A stretch of 64,000 bases of DNA from Maledivibacter sp. (GTDB lineage Bacteria; Bacillota; Clostridia; Peptostreptococcales; Caminicellaceae), in assembly GCA_025210375.1 (NCBI GenBank), contig JAOASB010000023.1, forward strand, positions 1 through 64,000, given 5' to 3'. How positions within the stretch are numbered: position 1 is the stretch's first letter; each line of letters starts with the position of its first letter. This document shows positions 23,998-33,448 of this stretch, piece by piece. The position numbers and the translations under genes are program-made. The notes beneath the pieces were generated by a model. It was not told the origin of the DNA. It worked only from the letters and a program-made list of their open reading frames with translations, and did not search any database.

Positions 23998-25278
23998 TTA
24001 AAGAAGCTTACTAATATCAAATAATGAATCTAGAACCAGCCAGTTTTGTGGAAAATACTTATTTATGGTCCAATAGCTTACTCCACCGAGATTCTTCCTA
24101 CCTGCTAAATTAGCCTTTGCATCTATACTTCTTGCATCTTCAAACCATACCACATGCTGCTTCCCCTCACTATCATAATAATTAAAGAAAGGTGCCTGGG
24201 ATTTCTGATCGTATTGTATGGCGGCACCCACATCTCCAGCTAGGTCTACAGCCCCTGTATTGGTAACTGTTTTTGCTGCTGTACCGGGAGTATAGGGTAG
24301 TGTCCAGTCATATCCATAATTAGGTATACCCATGAGAATTTTCCTGCTCGGTATTTCTGTTAGTGCATAATTGACAACCTTTTCAACCTCATTAATGGGA
24401 GCCACCGCCAATGGAGGTCCATAGGTATAACCCCATTCGTAGGTCATTATCACAACATGATCTGCTAAAGCACCGTGTACGGGATAATCATGGGCTTCAT
24501 AAACTACACCTTTTTGATCTGCCGAGGTTTTAGGGGCCAAAGCCGTTGTGACAGTATATCCCATAGGTCTTAACCTACTAGTGACCTTTCTCAAAAAATC
24601 ATTATAAAGTTCTTTATCCTCTGGGTAAATATACTCGAAATCTATATCTAATCCATAATAATTCTTTTCTTTTAAGGTATTAATTATGTTATTTATTAGT
24701 ATCTCTTGGGTTTCTTCACTAGTAAGTATGCTACGGGCTATATCGCTACTAAAACCTCCTCCACTCTCTAGATTTGTTATTACCATTAGTGGAGCTACTC
24801 CTGCCTCCCTAGCTGCCTTTATCAAAGCTTCATCATCTATTGGATTTAATGACCCATCTGGATTCACTTCATAACTAAAAATACTTAGATACGTCAAATA
24901 TGGTAAAGTCTTCTTGAGTACATCCATATCTATATTGGGAAAAGCGTATCCATTAACCTCTATACTCCCCAGTCTTTTCGATGTTGGCGGAATATCTATT
25001 ATTTGACCTGGATATATTACTAGGGGACTTGTTATCTCGGGATTAGCATTAAGTATAGCCTCAACAGTGGTTCCATATTGTCTGGCAATTGAATAAAGAG
25101 ATTCTCCTGAAACCACTTCATGCTCCCTTGTTCCCTGTAATATCACCAATGTCTGACCTACTACAAGCTTGCCAGGGTCCGTAAGTTCATTATCATCAGC
25201 AATTTTAAAAGGTGCTACTCCGTATAATTGTCCAATAGTATATAAGCTTTCACCCGGCTTAACAACATGAATTATCAA
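23998..25278 (-). CDS. LysM-GH18 spore cortex-lytic type glycosidase (YaaH/SleL-like)
   Basis: Two LysM peptidoglycan-binding repeats (about 2-46 and 52-97) precede a glycoside hydrolase family 18 domain (about 104-425). The GH18 catalytic motif is YGLDIDFEYI with the proton donor E215. Proteins with this layout (SleL/YaaH) cut spore cortex muramic-lactam peptidoglycan during germination or sit in the spore coat. There is no signal peptide, which fits delivery from the mother cell. The start is TTG behind AAGGGGTGATTTT. This gene, spoVB and the YtvI-like gene together point to an endospore former. Confidence 0.9.
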   Translation of the reverse strand: MIIHVVKPGESLYTIGQLYGVAPFKIADDNELTDPGKLVVGQTLVILQGTREHEVVSGESLYSIARQYGTTVEAILNANPEITSPLVIYPGQIIDIPPTSKRLGSIEVNGYAFPNIDMDVLKKTLPYLTYLSIFSYEVNPDGSLNPIDDEALIKAAREAGVAPLMVITNLESGGGFSSDIARSILTSEETQEILINNIINTLKEKNYYGLDIDFEYIYPEDKELYNDFLRKVTSRLRPMGYTVTTALAPKTSADQKGVVYEAHDYPVHGALADHVVIMTYEWGYTYGPPLAVAPINEVEKVVNYALTEIPSRKILMGIPNYGYDWTLPYTPGTAAKTVTNTGAVDLAGDVGAAIQYDQKSQAPFFNYYDSEGKQHVVWFEDARSIDAKANLAGRKNLGGVSYWTINKYFPQNWLVLDSLFDISKLL

Positions 25279-25357
25279 AAAATCACCCCTTTCATTTCAG
25301 TATATGCAGCAATAATATATATTGTTATATTTTATTAAAAAGTTAATTTTCTTAATT

Positions 25358-25515
25358 GAGCAAATTGCATAATTACTTTCTATAAAAACCATCTACTACA
25401 TGTAGTTTAAAAATCTTCAAAGCTACACCACTAAATATACTATATCTTAAATATTCAAATTAAGGATGATATTCGCATATGCAATTGTGCCAAGTAAGAG
25501 TTATGCAATTTCCTC
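25358..25515 (+). repeat. complete MITE-like element, copy E, with AATT target duplication
   Basis: This copy is 158 bp with both termini (GAGCAAATTGCATAATTAC and GTAAGAGTTATGCAATTT). It is flanked by AATT at 25354-25357 and 25516-25519. No coding capacity. Confidence 0.9.
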
Positions 25516-25543
25516 AATTAAGTAAAAAGTGGAATCTAGATTT

Positions 25544-25759
25544 TTAGTTCTAAGTTGTAAGTTCTAAGGTTTATGTTATTCCTTTATAGACAAATAGAAT
25601 CTAAGGACACCAATCTCATAACTTTTACATAATATCTTTATTCTATAAATTATAGCAAATAAAAAATCACAGCCAATATTGACTGTGATTTTCTCTTTTA
25701 ATTGACTTCTGAGTCCTAAGAAAATTACTAAAAACTTAGAACTTATCACTTAGAACTAA
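25544..25759. repeat. 216-bp block with TTCTAAGT inverted ends and central hairpin
   Basis: The left end TTAGTTCTAAGTTGTAAG is mirrored at the right by CTTATCACTTAGAACTAA. The interior has a perfect hairpin AAAATCACAG / CTGTGATTTT (about 25668-25697), which could also end transcription. A related block is at 44492-44697, and a single end lies at 48037-48066. It is placed directly after the DUF1015 gene. Confidence 0.7.
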
Positions 25760-25785
25760 CAAAGGGCTTCTTAGTCCTTTATTGA

Positions 25786-27036
25786 TTAATCCCTTAACCT
25801 ATGAACAAATAATCCACTTCTAAGCTTTGGTTCAAACCAAGTAGATTTTGGAGGCATGACTTCTCCTGCATCTGCTATTGATAATAGGTCCTCCATAGTC
25901 GTTGGATACATTGAGAAGGCTATCTTCATGTCATTATCTACTCTTCTTTCAAGCTCCTCAAGTCCTCTGATACCACCAACAAAATCTATTCTCTTATCTG
26001 TTCTAGGGTTTTCGATCCCTAGTATAGGATGTAAAAGATTTTTCTGCAATATAGAAACATCTAGCCTATCAACAGGATCATTTTCATCATATAGACCTTC
26101 CTGTGGAGATAATTTGTACCATTTACTATCTATGTACATACCAAAGGTATGTTTTTGAGTAGGCTTATATTGTCCTTCTCCATTATATTCTTCAACGCTA
26201 AATTTTTCGTTAACTTTGCTCATAAACTCATCATCTGTTAATCCATTTAGATCAACAACCACTCTATTGTAGTCCATAATGAATAAATCTTCATCTGGGA
26301 AAATTACTGATAAGAAGTAGTTAAACTCCTCTTTCCCTGTATAGTTCGGATTGGCTTCTCTTCTTTTTAAACCAACCTTTACAGATGATGCCGATCTATG
26401 ATGCCCATCGGCTATATATAAATAGTCTATTCCATCAAAGATTTCTCTTATCCTACTATTTATGCTATCTTCATCTATAACCCAAGCTATATGGGTTATT
26501 GAATCTTCACTGGTGAAATTATAAACTGGCTTATGGAATTTTATCCAATCATTAATTATACTACTTAGTTCGTCATTTTTCCTATAGGTTAAGAAAATAG
26601 GTGCCGTATTTGCATCACAATGGTCAAAGTTATTTATTCTATCAACTTCTTTTTGTGGTCTTGTAAATTCATGCTTTTTAATGATATCATTCATATAGTC
26701 ATCAATGGAAGTACAACCAACTATACCCGTTTGTACTCTACCATCCATTATTTGTCTATATATATATAATCTAGGTGTTTCATCTTGCTCTAATATGCCT
26801 TCTTCAATCATCTGATCTAAATTTTTTCTTGCTGTTTTATAAACGCTCTCATCATACTGACTTACAGAATTATCAACATCTATTTCTGATCTTACTACAT
26901 GTAAGAATGAATATTCATTACCCTCTGCCATTTTATTAGCTTCTTCTCTATTCATAACATCGTATGGAAGTGAAGCCACTTTATCCACTAAATCAATCTT
27001 TGGTCTAATTCCTTTAAAGGGTCTTACAACAGCCAT
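25786..27036 (-). CDS. DUF1015 family protein in serine-biosynthesis cluster
   Basis: The protein is 416 aa, the standard length of the DUF1015 (COG4198) family. The most conserved part is YIADGHHRSASS, with DGHHR at 210-214; the C-terminal SGLFVHRL is also typical. The biochemical role is not established as far as I know. It lies 11 bp behind serA and after a phosphoserine-aminotransferase candidate, while no phosphoserine phosphatase gene is nearby. A DGHHR motif is also found in ParB-fold free serine kinases (SbnI/SerK), so a role in serine or phosphoserine metabolism is a reasonable guess. AGGAGGTAATAGC precedes the ATG. Confidence 0.87.
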   Translation of the reverse strand: MAVVRPFKGIRPKIDLVDKVASLPYDVMNREEANKMAEGNEYSFLHVVRSEIDVDNSVSQYDESVYKTARKNLDQMIEEGILEQDETPRLYIYRQIMDGRVQTGIVGCTSIDDYMNDIIKKHEFTRPQKEVDRINNFDHCDANTAPIFLTYRKNDELSSIINDWIKFHKPVYNFTSEDSITHIAWVIDEDSINSRIREIFDGIDYLYIADGHHRSASSVKVGLKRREANPNYTGKEEFNYFLSVIFPDEDLFIMDYNRVVVDLNGLTDDEFMSKVNEKFSVEEYNGEGQYKPTQKHTFGMYIDSKWYKLSPQEGLYDENDPVDRLDVSILQKNLLHPILGIENPRTDKRIDFVGGIRGLEELERRVDNDMKIAFSMYPTTMEDLLSIADAGEVMPPKSTWFEPKLRSGLFVHRLRD

Positions 27037-27047
27037 GCTATTACCTC

Positions 27048-27959
27048 CTATGCAAAGAATTTTGTTATAACATCTACTACTTCGACACCTATTCTAGCTT
27101 GAGCTTCCTTTGTAGATGCTCCAATATGAGGTGTCACGGAAACCTTTGGATGTGTATATAACACTTCATTTTTAGTAGGTTCTTCTTCAAACACATCTAC
27201 TGCCGCAGCGGCTACCTTCCCTGAGTCAAGAGCCTTTATTAAAGCTTTTTCACAGATCACGCCTCCCCTAGCAGTATTAATAATATATACGCCGTCCTTC
27301 ATTTTGTTAAATTCATTTTGTCCAAGTACAGCACCGGTTTCTTTATTAAATGGAACATGTACCGATATGAAATCTGCATTTGCCAACAGATCATCTAAAT
27401 TCATATATTTGTACTCATGGTACCCTTCTTTTTCCCCGGATATATCGGTATAAGCAATTTTCATTCCAAGGGCATGGGCTTTTTTAGCCGCTTCCCTTGC
27501 AATTCTTCCAAATCCCACTAGTCCAAGGGTTTTGCCATTTAATTCAATTCCCTTATACTGTTTTTTATTCCATTGACCTTCTCTCATTGTAACATTTGAT
27601 ATATGAATGTATCTTGAAATGGCAAACATATGGGCTATGGCAAGTTCTGCAACGGATGCACTGCTTGCTTTTGGTGTATTCATAACCTGTATACCATGCT
27701 CTAATGCATAGTTAACATCAATATTATCTACTCCTACCCCAGCTCTTACAACAAGCTTTAATCTCTTGGTTTCTAAAGCTGCGCCTAAAACCTCTTTCCG
27801 TACCTTTGTGGCTGAACGCACTACCATAGCATCAAACTCTTTTACCTTTTCCTTAAGTTCTTCTACATCATAAAACTGCTGCACGACTTCAAAACCAGCA
27901 TCTTCTAAGCTTTTAACAGCATTTTTATCCATGCCATCGGTAACTAATATTCTAATCAT
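27048..27959 (-). CDS. serA: D-3-phosphoglycerate dehydrogenase, short form
   Basis: The enzyme oxidises 3-phosphoglycerate to 3-phosphohydroxypyruvate with NAD, the first step of serine synthesis. At 303 aa it is the short form without the C-terminal ACT domain, so serine feedback is not expected. NAD binding is at LGLVGFGRIARE. The catalytic Arg is in NTARGGV, and the catalytic His is in TPHIGAS. The ATG at 27959 is preferred over a TTG two codons upstream because the GGGGG ribosome site lies 7 bp before it. It is located between the aminotransferase and DUF1015 genes in one operon. Confidence 0.92.
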   Translation of the reverse strand: MIRILVTDGMDKNAVKSLEDAGFEVVQQFYDVEELKEKVKEFDAMVVRSATKVRKEVLGAALETKRLKLVVRAGVGVDNIDVNYALEHGIQVMNTPKASSASVAELAIAHMFAISRYIHISNVTMREGQWNKKQYKGIELNGKTLGLVGFGRIAREAAKKAHALGMKIAYTDISGEKEGYHEYKYMNLDDLLANADFISVHVPFNKETGAVLGQNEFNKMKDGVYIINTARGGVICEKALIKALDSGKVAAAAVDVFEEEPTKNEVLYTHPKVSVTPHIGASTKEAQARIGVEVVDVITKFFA

Positions 27960-27988
27960 ATTCAAACCCCCAAATGGTTATTCTAATC

Positions 27989-29059
27989 CTATAAACCTAG
28001 TATTTCTTCAATAATCTGCAATAATTGTTTTATTTCATCTAAAGTAGTTTCCGCCATATGGGCTATTCTAAAGGTCTTTTCCTTAAGGTCTCCATAACCA
28101 TTAGATATCATATATCCACGTTTTCCTAACTCTTTATTCAAGTCAGCAACGCTTATACCCTTAGTATTTTTAATAGTCGTCAATGTATTTGAAGCATACT
28201 TTTCTTCAGCGAGCATTTCAAAATGTTTATTTGCCCATGACCGAACATACTCTGCCATTTCTAAATGACGATTAAATCTATTTTCAAAACCTTCTTCTAA
28301 TATCTTGTCCAATTGATAATCTAATGCAAACATATGTGGTAATGAAGGAGTTGATGGATACTGATGATCTTTCTTTTGTATGTAGTTGTATAGATTTAAT
28401 AAATCTAAATATAATCCTCTATTAGGAACTTCCTTAGCTGCATCAAGGGCTTTTTGAGATATTGAGCAAATCGCTAATCCTGGAGGTAGTCCAAGACACT
28501 TTTGTGTAGAAGTAATGCAAATATCAACTCCAAGTTTATCTACTTCTACCTTTGCCCCACCTAATGAGCTAACTGTATCTAAACAGAATATCACATCAGG
28601 ATATTTCTTCAAAACTTCTGCAATCCCATTTACTGGATTCATAATCCCCGTTGAAGTTTCATTATGAGTTATAGTGATCAAATCATATTTCCCAGTAGCA
28701 AGCACTTCATCTACCATTTCTGGAGTGGTGGGCTTACCCCATTCCGAAGCAAACTTATCTGCCGGAACTCCATTTGCTTCTGCCATCTTATACCATCTAT
28801 CCCCAAAAGCTCCCACCGAAAATACAGCAGCTCTTTTTCTAGTACAAGAACGAATCGCACCTTCCATTAACCCACTACCAGAAGTAGTAGATAACATTAT
28901 TGTATTTTTAGTATACATGAGTTTCTGCATCTTCTCTGCAATACCTCTTTGTAAGTCAGAAGCATCCTTAGTACGATGTCCTATCATAGGTGTAGCTAGT
29001 TTTTGAAGTACATCCTCTGCAACATCAACCGGCCCAGGTATAAATAGTCTTTTATGCAT
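27989..29059 (-). CDS. class V aminotransferase, likely phosphoserine/serine-glyoxylate type
   Basis: This is a PLP enzyme of 356 aa from the alanine-glyoxylate/serine-pyruvate aminotransferase branch. The N-terminal FIPGPVDV and GHRTKD motifs bind substrate, and the PLP lysine is in STQKCLGLPPG near residue 190. The start is the ATG at 29059 behind GGGAGGTAAACAA; the frame is open 26 codons further but without a site. Placement 29 bp before serA suggests that it serves as phosphoserine aminotransferase, as proposed for similar clusters; alanine-glyoxylate transamination is the alternative. Confidence 0.87.
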   Translation of the reverse strand: MHKRLFIPGPVDVAEDVLQKLATPMIGHRTKDASDLQRGIAEKMQKLMYTKNTIMLSTTSGSGLMEGAIRSCTRKRAAVFSVGAFGDRWYKMAEANGVPADKFASEWGKPTTPEMVDEVLATGKYDLITITHNETSTGIMNPVNGIAEVLKKYPDVIFCLDTVSSLGGAKVEVDKLGVDICITSTQKCLGLPPGLAICSISQKALDAAKEVPNRGLYLDLLNLYNYIQKKDHQYPSTPSLPHMFALDYQLDKILEEGFENRFNRHLEMAEYVRSWANKHFEMLAEEKYASNTLTTIKNTKGISVADLNKELGKRGYMISNGYGDLKEKTFRIAHMAETTLDEIKQLLQIIEEILGL

Positions 29060-29166
29060 TTGTTTACCTCCCATATAAATTTTTTTATATAAAAAAACGT
29101 TTTCTATGATTAATAATATCATTAATAGAAATTTCAAACAACATTTTTGAGGATTGTTAAAAAATC

Positions 29167-29994
29167 TTAATCTATATCACTGACATCATACAAATCTACT
29201 CTTCTGTGCTTAAGTAAGGGTAATTGATTTCTAATTTTTTTAACCCTCGATAGATCTATATTTGCATAAATAATTCTTTCCTTTTCATCGGCTTCAGCAA
29301 TAACGTCCCCCCAAGGATCGGCTATTAAAGAATGTCCAAATGCAACATATGATGAATCTAGGTTTCTAGCAGGTGAAGCTGCAACAAAATATACTTGGTT
29401 ATCAATTGCTCTTATTTTTGATAAGGCATGCCAATGGGCAGGCCCTGTAGTCATATTAAATGCTGCGGGAATAATAATAATTTCTGCGCCCCTTAGGGTC
29501 ATCAATCTCATAAGTTCTGGAAATCTCATATCATAGCAAATTGCGACACCTATTTTACAAAACTCCGTATCAAAAACTGTAATATCATTGCCATATCCTA
29601 GGGTATCTGACTCTTTAAAGCTAATATCATCTTCTATATCAATATCGAAGAGATGTATTTTTCTATGTTTCCCAATTACATTTCCTTTCCTATCAAATAT
29701 ATAGGAGGTGTTAAATATATTATCTCCCTCTTTTTCCGGTATTGATCCTCCTACAATATAAACCCTTTCATCCTGAGCCAACTTTGATAAAAAACTGGTT
29801 GTTTCCCCAGGGAATTCCTCTGCGAATCTAGGAAAAGAACTATTACCGTATGGACAGTTAAACATTTCTGGTAAAACCACCAAATCTGAACCATTATGGC
29901 TAGCTTCTTTTATCATCTCTTTAGCTTTTCCTAAGTTATCCTCCTTTTTTTGTAAAACATCTAACTGACAAACTGCGATTTTAAATTCAGACAC
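29167..29994 (-). CDS. carbon-nitrogen hydrolase, Nit2/omega-amidase-like
   Basis: This is a nitrilase-superfamily amidase, 275 aa. The catalytic triad is clear: E43 in LPEMF, K112 in HRKIHLFD and C153 in AICYDMRFPE. The HLFDIDI segment resembles Nit2/omega-amidases, which deamidate alpha-ketoglutaramate or alpha-ketosuccinamate, products of side reactions of transaminases. Its position just upstream of an aminotransferase (107-bp gap) fits such a clean-up role. The start is GTG behind GGAGGGG. Confidence 0.88.
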   Translation of the reverse strand: MSEFKIAVCQLDVLQKKEDNLGKAKEMIKEASHNGSDLVVLPEMFNCPYGNSSFPRFAEEFPGETTSFLSKLAQDERVYIVGGSIPEKEGDNIFNTSYIFDRKGNVIGKHRKIHLFDIDIEDDISFKESDTLGYGNDITVFDTEFCKIGVAICYDMRFPELMRLMTLRGAEIIIIPAAFNMTTGPAHWHALSKIRAIDNQVYFVAASPARNLDSSYVAFGHSLIADPWGDVIAEADEKERIIYANIDLSRVKKIRNQLPLLKHRRVDLYDVSDID

Positions 29995-30078
29995 ATATGC
30001 CCCTCCTTTCTTTTATATATTTTACCATTTTTTAATAATTTATATTATAAATTTTCTTTGCCGTATAAAAAACAAAAT

Positions 30079-30119
30079 GCCATAGAAATAATTAAAGTAC
30101 ACTAATCATTTCTATGACA
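30079..30119 (-). terminator. hairpin downstream of the large regulator side of the nitrilase spacer
   Basis: ATGCCATAGAAAT is mirrored by ATTTCTATGACAT with one mismatch, between the regulator gene stop (30231, minus strand) and the nitrilase start. A 104-bp palindrome lies between the stop codon and this hairpin. There is no clear T run, so termination is uncertain. Confidence 0.4.
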
Positions 30120-30223
30120 TATAGATATTCCAGTTAAACAGTTAATTTATACACATCAAAACTCCCTAGACTCATCGGATATTTTGAGATGTATAAATTA
30201 AAGTCTATACTAAAATCCCTATA
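30120..30223. repeat. 104-bp palindromic element, copy j
   Basis: The left half is nearly identical to copy g (TATAGATATTCCAGTTAAAC), but the right end carries the other module, TACTAAAATCCCTATA. The core is AATTTATACACATCAAAA mirrored by TTTTGAGATGTATAAATTAA. It is a direct example of exchange of end modules within the family. Confidence 0.8.
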
Positions 30224-30230
30224 TTAATCT

Positions 30231-33200
30231 TTATTTACTAAGAATTTTTAGTATCCCGATTTCGTAACCTTCCTTTACTTCCATTAGATGCTTAATTCCC
30301 ATGTCACAATATTTCTTTATGGATAAATCTAAATATTTTGAAAACACCTTATTTAAGCTTTCATTGCCTTTCATATTTGCCTTGATTTCTGCCTTAACTC
30401 TGTAAACTATCCCAATTTCTAAAGGACTTTTCAATTTTCCAGAATAGTACTCAGCGTTTTTCAGATGCTCCAAGGCCAAATCATATTTACCTTCTTTACA
30501 TTTAATCAATGCCATAAAACCTTCTGCCGTTGAACGCCCCCATAAAGTATCAATTTGTCCATAAATGATAATGGCTCTTTTTAAATATTCCTTTGCCCTT
30601 AGATAATCACCTTTTTCAAAGGCCGCTTGTCCTGCATTGGTATTGAAAATAGTTAGTCCCCTTAAAAGTTTTTTTTCTTCGCATATTTTCATAGCCCTGT
30701 CATAATAGTTTAATGCCTTGGAAAATTCCATTCTATGTCTTCTTATTTCACCAATATAATTATAGCAAGCAGCTATATTTAAGGAATATTTACTATCATT
30801 ATTTATATTTGTAAAGGTCTTTATTGATTCCGTAAGTAACTTTTCAGCTTCATCATATGCTTCCATCATAATTTTGTTTAGACCCTTTAATCTTAAAAAT
30901 ATGCCTATATCTTCATCTAAGTTATGGGCATAAGCAATCTTTAGTCCCTTATCTATGTTATCCTCCATAAAAAAAATGTCATGAACTTGAATACCATAAT
31001 ATATATTTTGCCTATATCCCTTTAGTGCATATTTAAAGGATTTTATACTAAGGGCTTTATCAATCATCTCTTCAATATTTTTATTACCTTGTTTATATTC
31101 CCCTTCTCTAATTAAGTATCTTCCCTTTATATGTAAATACCCTATCTCCAATGTAATTACTTCTTCAATATCTACTTCTATATCCTTTAACTTTGTAAAG
31201 AGTTCTTCAATATCGTTAAAATAATCTAGTACCTTTTTAATACTCATGTTTTTAAAATTTGGTTCTTTGAAGTCTACATAGCTTATAATGGGAAAAAGCT
31301 CATGTTTTATATCCAAATATACATCTAAGTATTTAATCATATATTTCAAGGTGTTTAAAGTGTTTCCAGCATTTGAATAGTGATAAATTAGCTTTGGATA
31401 TATGGCCACGTCCCTTTTATCATTCCTAAGGGATTTTAATGTTATATCCCCTATTTTATTATGCAGTATTCTCCTTTTAGCTGAAGATAGGCTGTAATAT
31501 ACATATTCTCTAAGCTTTTGATGGGTAAATTTATAACTAATTTCTTCTCCCCCAATTTCATAGATGATATACTTATTATGAAGTTCTTCCATAATCTCAA
31601 TAATCTCGAATTCATCTTTCCCCGATAATTCTTTTATCATTTTCAATGTCACTTTGTCAAAAAACATGGCTCCTATATTAAGAAGCTTCTTGCCTTCTTG
31701 AGATATATCAATGAATTTACTTTTAAGTATATCCTTCATTTTAGGGGAAATTACATTTTCCAAGTCCCCTTTTTCCTTAATCATGTTAAGATATTCCATA
31801 AGAAAAAAAGTATTACCTTCAGTTTCTTTGTATATTATTTCCTTTGTCCTTTTTTTAATTGTAGGCCCCTTAAAATATTTATGGATGAAATCATCCATTT
31901 CATCCTTTGTGAATCGATGAAGCTTAATTACTTCAAGTAAATTATGGGATCTTAACATTGTAATAAACTGATCTATTCTTTCATAATGCACATTCCTACA
32001 AGTACTTAGAAGCATGATATTATGGTTTCTATGAATAATAGTTGACAAAAGGGATAGACTTAAATCATCTATCCATTGCATATCCTCAAAGATAAGAATT
32101 ATTTTTCTTTTTTCAACAACCCTTTTAAAAACCCCCTGAATAGCTTCTTCAATAACACTAAATTTTAATGTATCTAAAACTTCAACGGGGTTCTTCTTAT
32201 CTATCATTTCCTCATTATAAAAGGATGGAAAAATATATGAAATCATTTTCCTCCATGTCAAAGGAATTTTGATTGTGTTTTCTTCAATAATAATAGAAAG
32301 CTCAGAAAGTATATCATTCCATGGTTTTAAAAAGTAATGTTTTTCCGCTTGATAGCAATTTGTCTCAAATATATATACATTCTCTTTTTCGATACTCCTA
32401 TAAAATTCATCCTTTAACTTTGTTTTTCCTATTCCCGCTTCTCCTTTAATGAAAACAGACATATACCCTTTATTATCCATAAACAATCTGAAATTCTTCT
32501 TAAGAAAACTTATCTCTTTTTCTCTTCCATAAAATAATTCCTGTGGCCTTCTATCAAGCATTGGTTCCTTAACCTTATAAATTCTTTTTATATCTTTAAT
32601 GATATTTTGAGTTTTTAAATCCGGTTTAATCCCAAGTTCCTTATCAAGGGTATTCTCTAATCTATCATATAACTCTATAGCTTTATTATAGGTACCCTGT
32701 TCTCTATAAACATTCATCAATATCCGATAGGGTCTTTCATCAAATTCATCTTCGTTTAATATAAGCTTTGCAAATTTTTTAACTTTATCTAAGTCCTTTT
32801 CATTAAAGGAAATATCTATACTATTATATATCCTCGATAGATATATATCTTTATAATACTGTCTTTTGTTAAACAACCAATTTTCAAAGCCTTCTGCCCT
32901 CTTTACTCCAAACCCCTTTAAAAATTCGCCCTCATATATCTCTATGAAATCCCTTTTTCCACATAATAATAATTCTAAATCGCTCTCTATTTCTATATCT
33001 GGATTTAAGATTACGGTTGACTTTTGAGGAGATATGATAATATCCATATCAAAGGCTTTTCTTATTTTATACATTGCATTTCTAAGGTTTTTTTTGGCAA
33101 TCTTGTCCCCAGACTCACCCCAAAATAAAGAAACTAGCTCGTCCCTTGTAGCCTGCTTATTGACAAGCAAATAATAGAACAAAGCCTCTGCCTTCATGAA

Positions 33201-33272
33201 TGGAAATTTAATCTTTTCATTATCTCTCATTACACAAGGAGTATTGAATAATTTTACTTTTATTAAACTCAT
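30231..33272 (-). CDS. large BTAD-type transcriptional regulator with ATPase and TPR domains
   Basis: The protein is 1013 aa. An OmpR-like winged helix (about 1-95, with RDELVSLFW and KNLRNAMYKIRKAF) is followed by a bacterial transcriptional activation domain of TPR type (about 100-240). An AAA/STAND ATPase covers about 250-520, with Walker A GEAGIGKTKL near 277 and Walker B LIFEDMQWID near 396. A long TPR array extends to the C-terminus. This is the AfsR/SARP- or MalT-like signal-integrating design; ligand and target are unknown. A 52-codon membrane peptide gene lies upstream on the same strand. The start follows AAAGAGGGGATAGG. Confidence 0.88.
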   Translation of the reverse strand: MSLIKVKLFNTPCVMRDNEKIKFPFMKAEALFYYLLVNKQATRDELVSLFWGESGDKIAKKNLRNAMYKIRKAFDMDIIISPQKSTVILNPDIEIESDLELLLCGKRDFIEIYEGEFLKGFGVKRAEGFENWLFNKRQYYKDIYLSRIYNSIDISFNEKDLDKVKKFAKLILNEDEFDERPYRILMNVYREQGTYNKAIELYDRLENTLDKELGIKPDLKTQNIIKDIKRIYKVKEPMLDRRPQELFYGREKEISFLKKNFRLFMDNKGYMSVFIKGEAGIGKTKLKDEFYRSIEKENVYIFETNCYQAEKHYFLKPWNDILSELSIIIEENTIKIPLTWRKMISYIFPSFYNEEMIDKKNPVEVLDTLKFSVIEEAIQGVFKRVVEKRKIILIFEDMQWIDDLSLSLLSTIIHRNHNIMLLSTCRNVHYERIDQFITMLRSHNLLEVIKLHRFTKDEMDDFIHKYFKGPTIKKRTKEIIYKETEGNTFFLMEYLNMIKEKGDLENVISPKMKDILKSKFIDISQEGKKLLNIGAMFFDKVTLKMIKELSGKDEFEIIEIMEELHNKYIIYEIGGEEISYKFTHQKLREYVYYSLSSAKRRILHNKIGDITLKSLRNDKRDVAIYPKLIYHYSNAGNTLNTLKYMIKYLDVYLDIKHELFPIISYVDFKEPNFKNMSIKKVLDYFNDIEELFTKLKDIEVDIEEVITLEIGYLHIKGRYLIREGEYKQGNKNIEEMIDKALSIKSFKYALKGYRQNIYYGIQVHDIFFMEDNIDKGLKIAYAHNLDEDIGIFLRLKGLNKIMMEAYDEAEKLLTESIKTFTNINNDSKYSLNIAACYNYIGEIRRHRMEFSKALNYYDRAMKICEEKKLLRGLTIFNTNAGQAAFEKGDYLRAKEYLKRAIIIYGQIDTLWGRSTAEGFMALIKCKEGKYDLALEHLKNAEYYSGKLKSPLEIGIVYRVKAEIKANMKGNESLNKVFSKYLDLSIKKYCDMGIKHLMEVKEGYEIGILKILSK

Positions 33273-33295
33273 CCTATCCCCTCTTTATATTTATT

Positions 33296-33420
33296 GAGCC
33301 GACAACTAACGTTCCCGCAGTTCGCAATCGTTTCCTGCTGATCTGCCACACTCTATAACTTAGCCACTCACAATAAATTCTTGCGCATCACTCAATCACC
33401 AACATGAGAATATCCCTAAC
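33296..33420 (-). other. GC-richer block of unknown nature
   Basis: About 125 bp are close to 47% G+C by eye, in surroundings near 28-30%. Read on the minus strand it contains GAGTGTGGCAGATCAGCAGG, AACGATTGCGAACTGCGG and AACGTTAGTTGTCGGC, with partial inverted repeats (GCAG/CTGC, AACG/CGTT). It has no reading frame of note. It lies in the leader between the small membrane peptide gene and the large regulator gene, so it could be a structured RNA leader or a dispersed repeat of foreign origin. Confidence 0.45.
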
Positions 33421-33448
33421 TGTGGTTTGTTATATATAGTAATTAACA

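Noticed and set aside
29090..29112. cre-like site AAAAAACGTTTTCTA before the aminotransferase gene
   Set aside because: It lacks the required TG at the left side of the cre consensus and lies only 30 bp before the start codon region; treated as chance.
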